17,855 bases of DNA from Bacteroidales bacterium UBA6340 (GTDB taxonomy: Bacteria > Bacteroidota > Bacteroidia > Bacteroidales > Paludibacteraceae), in contig DJSG01000008.1 of assembly GCA_002440265.1 (NCBI GenBank), positions 1 to 17,855 of the forward strand, in the 5' to 3' direction. The notes beneath the pieces were generated by a model. That model ran no database searches. It saw nothing but the letters and a program-made list of their open reading frames with translations, and was not told the DNA's origin. The translations under genes were made by a program, and so were the position numbers. This document shows positions 14,936 to 17,855 of the stretch, piece after piece (position 1 is the stretch's first letter; each line of letters starts with the position of its first letter).

Positions 14936-14967
14936 CAAAGGTAAGAAATGATTTGAATATATGCAAA
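14936..14967 (-). promoter_or_regulatory. Promoter of the ABC efflux locus
   Basis: On the minus strand, TTTG at 14964-14967, 20 bases, then TACCTTTG at 14936-14943: a full match to the Bacteroidota -33/-7 consensus. The predicted start is near 14930, about 20 bases before the TTG start codon of the ATPase gene. Confidence 0.8.
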
Positions 14968-15001
14968 TAATCCATGTATGATTACTTGATGTTTACCGCT
15001 T

Positions 15002-15056
15002 AATCACATACTAATATCATACTAATCACATACTAATCACATACTAATGGCATACA
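15002..15056. repeat. Array of 11-bp direct repeats upstream of the efflux promoter
   Basis: Five tandem units of exactly 11 bp on the plus strand: AATCACATACT (15002-15012), AATATCATACT (15013-15023), AATCACATACT (15024-15034), AATCACATACT (15035-15045) and a degenerate AATGGCATACA (15046-15056). The array begins 35 bp upstream of the -33 element. The period equals about one helical turn, so all units face the same side of the DNA. OmpR/PhoB-type response regulators bind 11-bp-spaced direct repeats, which makes an activator array plausible; that link is inference. Confidence 0.75.
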
Positions 15057-15076
15057 CTTAATCCGAGACTGAGCGG

Positions 15077-15119
15077 AAAACAAAAAGAGGATGCCTAAGT
15101 TTGTCAGGCAACCTCTTTT
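15077..15119 (-). terminator. Rho-independent terminator of the RND/PII-like operon
   Basis: On the minus strand, AAAAGAGG-T-TGCCT, loop GACAAACTT, AGGCA-T-CCTCTTTT (13 pairs around one T:T mismatch, arms 15106-15119 and 15083-15096), continuing into TTTTTGTTTT. It lies about 50 bases after the stop of the PII-like gene and separates this unit from the ABC locus. Confidence 0.85.
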
Positions 15120-15168
15120 GGGGAAACAGTCTCTATTTGCGGGTGGGTAATACCTGCACCCTACGGGA

Positions 15169-15462
15169 CTATACGGTTTTCTCTACGTTCCACATGAAGG
15201 CGCGGACACCGACCTCTTTGTTGCGGAGGTCGAGTTTCTCGACGGACTCGAGAAGCACATCCACCTTGTCGTCGTCCACTACGGTGATGACGCAGGAGTT
15301 CATCTCGGGCCATGTGTGGGTGCCTCGGCGGGGTTCGCCGTCGTGGGAGCCGCGCCCCTGCACCTGCTCGAACATCGTGAAACCACGTATTTCCAATACA
15401 TCAAGCATATACTCCACACGCTCGGTGTTGGCTTGATTGAATACTATCATTACTGCTTTCAT
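15169..15462 (-). CDS. Small PII-like protein linked to RND efflux
   Basis: Encodes 97 aa from the ATG at 15460-15462. The layout resembles PII/CutA-like trimeric signal proteins: MKAVMIVFNQ first strand, an amphipathic helix (TERVEYMLDVLEIRGF), a T-loop-like Gly-rich segment (VQGRGSHDGEPRRGTHTWPE), a second strand SCVITVVDDDKVDVLLESV, and a final strand VGVRAFMWNVEKTV. It lacks the Tyr51-type T-loop of classical nitrogen PII. Divergent PII-like proteins encoded next to RND metal or drug pumps have been described (the PII-NG group). A role in sensing a ligand for the pump is therefore plausible, but neither ligand nor mechanism can be read here. It follows the pump gene by 35 bases and precedes the terminator, so the two are co-transcribed. 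Confidence 0.75.
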   Translation of the reverse strand: MKAVMIVFNQANTERVEYMLDVLEIRGFTMFEQVQGRGSHDGEPRRGTHTWPEMNSCVITVVDDDKVDVLLESVEKLDLRNKEVGVRAFMWNVEKTV

Positions 15463-15469
15463 ATACAAT

Positions 15470-15512
15470 TTAGAGATTAGGGGTTAGAGATTAGGGATTA
15501 GGGATTAGGGTT
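15470..15512. repeat. Heptamer tandem repeat across the RND stop codon
   Basis: About six units of a 7-base motif, read on the plus strand as TAGAGAT, TAGGGGT, TAGAGAT, TAGGGAT, TAGGGAT, TAGGGTT. The array fills the 35-base gap between the RND and PII-like genes and supplies the RND stop codon and its last residues NPNP. Confidence 0.8.
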
Positions 15513-17855
15513 CTCCTCTTTCTTCACTTTGATGTCCATAAAGATAAAGTTCTCACGTACTTTCTTGAGTTTGTTGCGGTCGTCGTGCCTTGATATTGCG
15601 CCATATAGCACAGGCACGATGTACAAGGTAAGGAACGTGGAGACGGTGAGACCGCCGATGACGACGATACCCAGCGGTTGCCACATCTCGGCACCTTCAC
15701 CGGAACTGACAGCCATAGGCACCATACCGAGGATGGTGGTGAAAGCGGTCATAAGGACAGGACGCAGACGGCTTCGTCCGGACATCTGAATAGCCTCGTT
15801 GAGTTCGTGCCCACGCTCGCGCATAAGGTTGATATAGTCCACCAGCACGATACCGTTCTTCACTACGATACCTACCAGCAGCACCAGTCCCAAGGCACCA
15901 ATCATATCCAACGATGTGTGTGTCATCCACAGTGCCAGTACCACGCCGGAGAGAGCGAACGGTACAGCCATCATGATAATGGCGGGTTTGGAGAAGGACT
16001 CGAACTGACTTGCCATAACGATATAAACCAGCATAATGATAAGCAATCCGAGCCAAATCATATTGCCGAAGGTCTCCTGCTGGTCTTCGTAGTCGCCGGC
16101 GATGCTTGCACTATAGCCTGTAGGAATGTCGAGTTGCGGGAACACTTTCGCCTCAATCTGCTGTGCCAACTCACCCATAGAGGTGTTGTAGGGCGTGATT
16201 TTCACCGTCACGATACGCTGACGCGATTTGCGCTCGATGGTAGGCGGTGCCCAGTACTCGCCGATGGAGCATACCTCCGACAGTTTGACGGTGCTGCCTG
16301 TGGCAGTGGGGATAGAGAGGTCGAGAATGTCGGATATAGAGTTGCGGTCATCCTCTTTGAGGCGCACGCGTATGTCGTACTCCGAGCCGTCCTCCTTGAG
16401 GTATCCGCACGCCATACCGTTCACGCGGTTGCGCAGATAGGTGGAGATGGTGGCGGAGGTGAGACCGAGGCGCGAAGCCTTCTCTTTGTCCACGATGATT
16501 TTGATTTCGGGTCGGTCGTCCTCACGCGAGATATTGATGTCTCGCGCACCGGGCAGTTCTTTGCACTGCTCTTTGATCTGCTGTGCGAGTTGGTTGGTGA
16601 GGTCGAAGTCGTAGCCGTAGATCTCCACATCGACGGTGGAACTACTACCGCCGCCCATACCGCCGCTGACGGCCGCCTGGTAGTCGGTGATTTCGGGATA
16701 GGTAGCCATCTCCTGACGCAGCACTTCGGCTATCTCCCAGATAGAGCGTTTGCGCTGCCATTTTTTGTTGCAGCGGATAGTCATCGATATCTTGTTGTTC
16801 ATCGTGGAGGAGAACATTGCCGAGATGGTGGCATCGTCGTTGCTACCTGCCGAGGTGCTAATCAGTTCGATCTCAGGCACCAACTCCTCGAAGCGCGTCT
16901 CGAGACGGCGGGCGGTCTTGAGGGTCTCCTCGATACGTGTACCGCGCTGCAGTTCCACGGTTACGGACAGACGTCCGTTATCCTGCTGCTGCATGAAGTC
17001 GGTTCCCACCTTGCCCAAGGCAAACGGCAGAATCGACAGCACGAAGAATGTCAGCAATATGCCCACTGTTATCCATTTATGGCGCAAGCACCAGCCGAGT
17101 GACCGCGCATAGAGTTGGTCAATCTTATCGAGCAGGCGCACCACGGTGCGGTCGTACCACGTTTTCTTGTCAGCATCTTCAATGAGGTTGCCGTTCTCGT
17201 CCACATGCACCTTGCGGGGCTTCAGCAGGCGCGAAGCGAGCATAGGTGTCAGCGAGATAGCCACCAGCGTGGAGGTACAGCAGACAATCGTTACAATCCA
17301 GCCCAGCGACTTGAACATGATACCTGCCATACCGCTCAGCATAGTCAGCGGCACGAACACAGCCACCAGCACGAGGGTCGTCGCAATGACGCTGACCCAC
17401 ACCTCGTTGGTCGCATAGATAGACGCTTCGCGCGGGCTCTCGCCACGCTCCACGTGGCGGGTGATATTCTCCAAGACCACAATCGCATCGTCCACCACCA
17501 TACCGATAGCAATGGTCAGGGAGCAGAGCGAGATGATGTTCAGACTGGAGTCCGCCATCTTCAGATAGATGAACGCCACAATCAGCGCAATAGGAATAGT
17601 GATTGAGATGATGAGCGTGGCACGCCACTTGCCGAGGAAGAACAGCACCACCAGCACCACAAACAGCAAGGCGTACAGCACCGATTCCTCCAGCGAGTTG
17701 ATGGAGTTCTGGATATTATCCGACGAGTCGTAGATCTGCTCTATCTTCACGTCGGCGGGCAACTGCTTCTGTATCTTGTCGAGTTCTTTCTTCACATCGC
17801 GGCACACCTGCACGGTGTTTGCGCCGGTCTGCTTTGCCACAATCAGACGCACCGC
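15498..17855 (-). CDS. RND efflux pump inner-membrane subunit (HAE1/AcrB-like), 5' end cut by window
   Basis: The last 785 residues are present; about a quarter of the protein is missing at the N-terminus. Visible membrane segments include LYALLFVVLVVLFFL, ATLIISITIPIALIVAFIYL and the TM4 motif AIGMVVDDAIVVLEN. The latter carries the paired Asp of the proton relay at visible residues about 122-123 (AcrB D407/D408 equivalent). A second periplasmic domain with PTIERKSRQRIVTVKITPYN follows, then a second set of membrane segments (QESFSKPAIIMMAVPFALSG-type region, GLVLLVGIVVKNGIVLVDY). The motif style favours the HAE1 drug/lipophile class over the heavy-metal class. It would exchange protons for substrate in the periplasm and needs an adaptor and a TolC partner, presumably encoded beyond the right edge. 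The C-terminal NPNP comes from the heptamer repeat. Confidence 0.93.
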   Translation of the reverse strand, partial: AVRLIVAKQTGANTVQVCRDVKKELDKIQKQLPADVKIEQIYDSSDNIQNSINSLEESVLYALLFVVLVVLFFLGKWRATLIISITIPIALIVAFIYLKMADSSLNIISLCSLTIAIGMVVDDAIVVLENITRHVERGESPREASIYATNEVWVSVIATTLVLVAVFVPLTMLSGMAGIMFKSLGWIVTIVCCTSTLVAISLTPMLASRLLKPRKVHVDENGNLIEDADKKTWYDRTVVRLLDKIDQLYARSLGWCLRHKWITVGILLTFFVLSILPFALGKVGTDFMQQQDNGRLSVTVELQRGTRIEETLKTARRLETRFEELVPEIELISTSAGSNDDATISAMFSSTMNNKISMTIRCNKKWQRKRSIWEIAEVLRQEMATYPEITDYQAAVSGGMGGGSSSTVDVEIYGYDFDLTNQLAQQIKEQCKELPGARDINISREDDRPEIKIIVDKEKASRLGLTSATISTYLRNRVNGMACGYLKEDGSEYDIRVRLKEDDRNSISDILDLSIPTATGSTVKLSEVCSIGEYWAPPTIERKSRQRIVTVKITPYNTSMGELAQQIEAKVFPQLDIPTGYSASIAGDYEDQQETFGNMIWLGLLIIMLVYIVMASQFESFSKPAIIMMAVPFALSGVVLALWMTHTSLDMIGALGLVLLVGIVVKNGIVLVDYINLMRERGHELNEAIQMSGRSRLRPVLMTAFTTILGMVPMAVSSGEGAEMWQPLGIVVIGGLTVSTFLTLYIVPVLYGAISRHDDRNKLKKVRENFIFMDIKVKKEENPNP

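Noticed and set aside
15002..15056. CRISPR array or plasmid iterons
   Set aside because: The units are 11 bp with no spacers, so not CRISPR. No replication gene is nearby, so iterons are unlikely.
15470..15512. Telomere sequence
   Set aside because: The TTAGGGA heptamer resembles telomere repeats only by chance. It is a short imperfect array inside a bacterial operon.
15678..17102. Plus-strand reading frame of 474 codons
   Set aside because: Antisense to the RND pump, whose membrane segments and TM4 motif are unambiguous. No domain is recognisable in the plus-strand product.

Overview
The window looks like chromosomal DNA from a member of the Bacteroidales (phylum Bacteroidota). It carries a SusC/SusD outer-membrane uptake pair, several copies of the Bacteroidota promoter architecture (TTG, 20 bases, TAnnTTTG) and starts without Shine-Dalgarno sequences. 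Genus cannot be fixed by reading. All twelve real genes lie on the minus strand, so transcription runs from high to low coordinates. The long plus-strand reading frames are antisense shadows. I see no tRNA, rRNA, CRISPR array, transposase or phage gene. No gene-free stretch exceeds 300 bases; the longest are 14910-15168 and 5581-5833, both described below.

From right to left: (1) 15169-17855 holds the 3' part of an RND efflux pump followed by a small PII-like protein, and ends in a clear rho-independent terminator at 15082-15119. (2) 7647-14909 holds a MacAB-TolC-like ABC export locus: ATPase, two MacB/FtsX-type permeases, a Fic-domain protein, a periplasmic adaptor and a TolC-type outer-membrane channel. 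It begins with a near-consensus promoter and an upstream array of 11-bp direct repeats. The Fic gene sits inside the locus but has its own perfect palindrome just upstream. (3) 5834-7508 holds a short operon with its own promoter: a DUF454/YbaN-like membrane protein overlapped by 4 bases by an M16 zinc peptidase. Upstream of it is a decayed copy of the first ~36 codons of the same kind of M16 gene. (4) 1-5811 holds a SusC-SusD-lipoprotein transcription unit with a consensus promoter, a structured leader of about 140 bases and two hairpins upstream. It appears more AT-rich than the rest.

Functionally the window combines two envelope export machines (RND, and ABC-type tripartite) with one TonB-dependent import system. 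Substrates cannot be read from sequence.

The most unusual material is non-genic or relic DNA: the 11-bp phased array, the Fic operator, the M16 relic, a G/C-rich palindromic repeat inserted in frame in the TolC-like gene, and AT-rich intergenic repeats that reach into or abut the stop codons of three genes. I did not find a clearly new multi-gene system. The best candidates for something undescribed are the Fic gene and its operator embedded in the efflux locus, and the protein-coding palindromic repeat.
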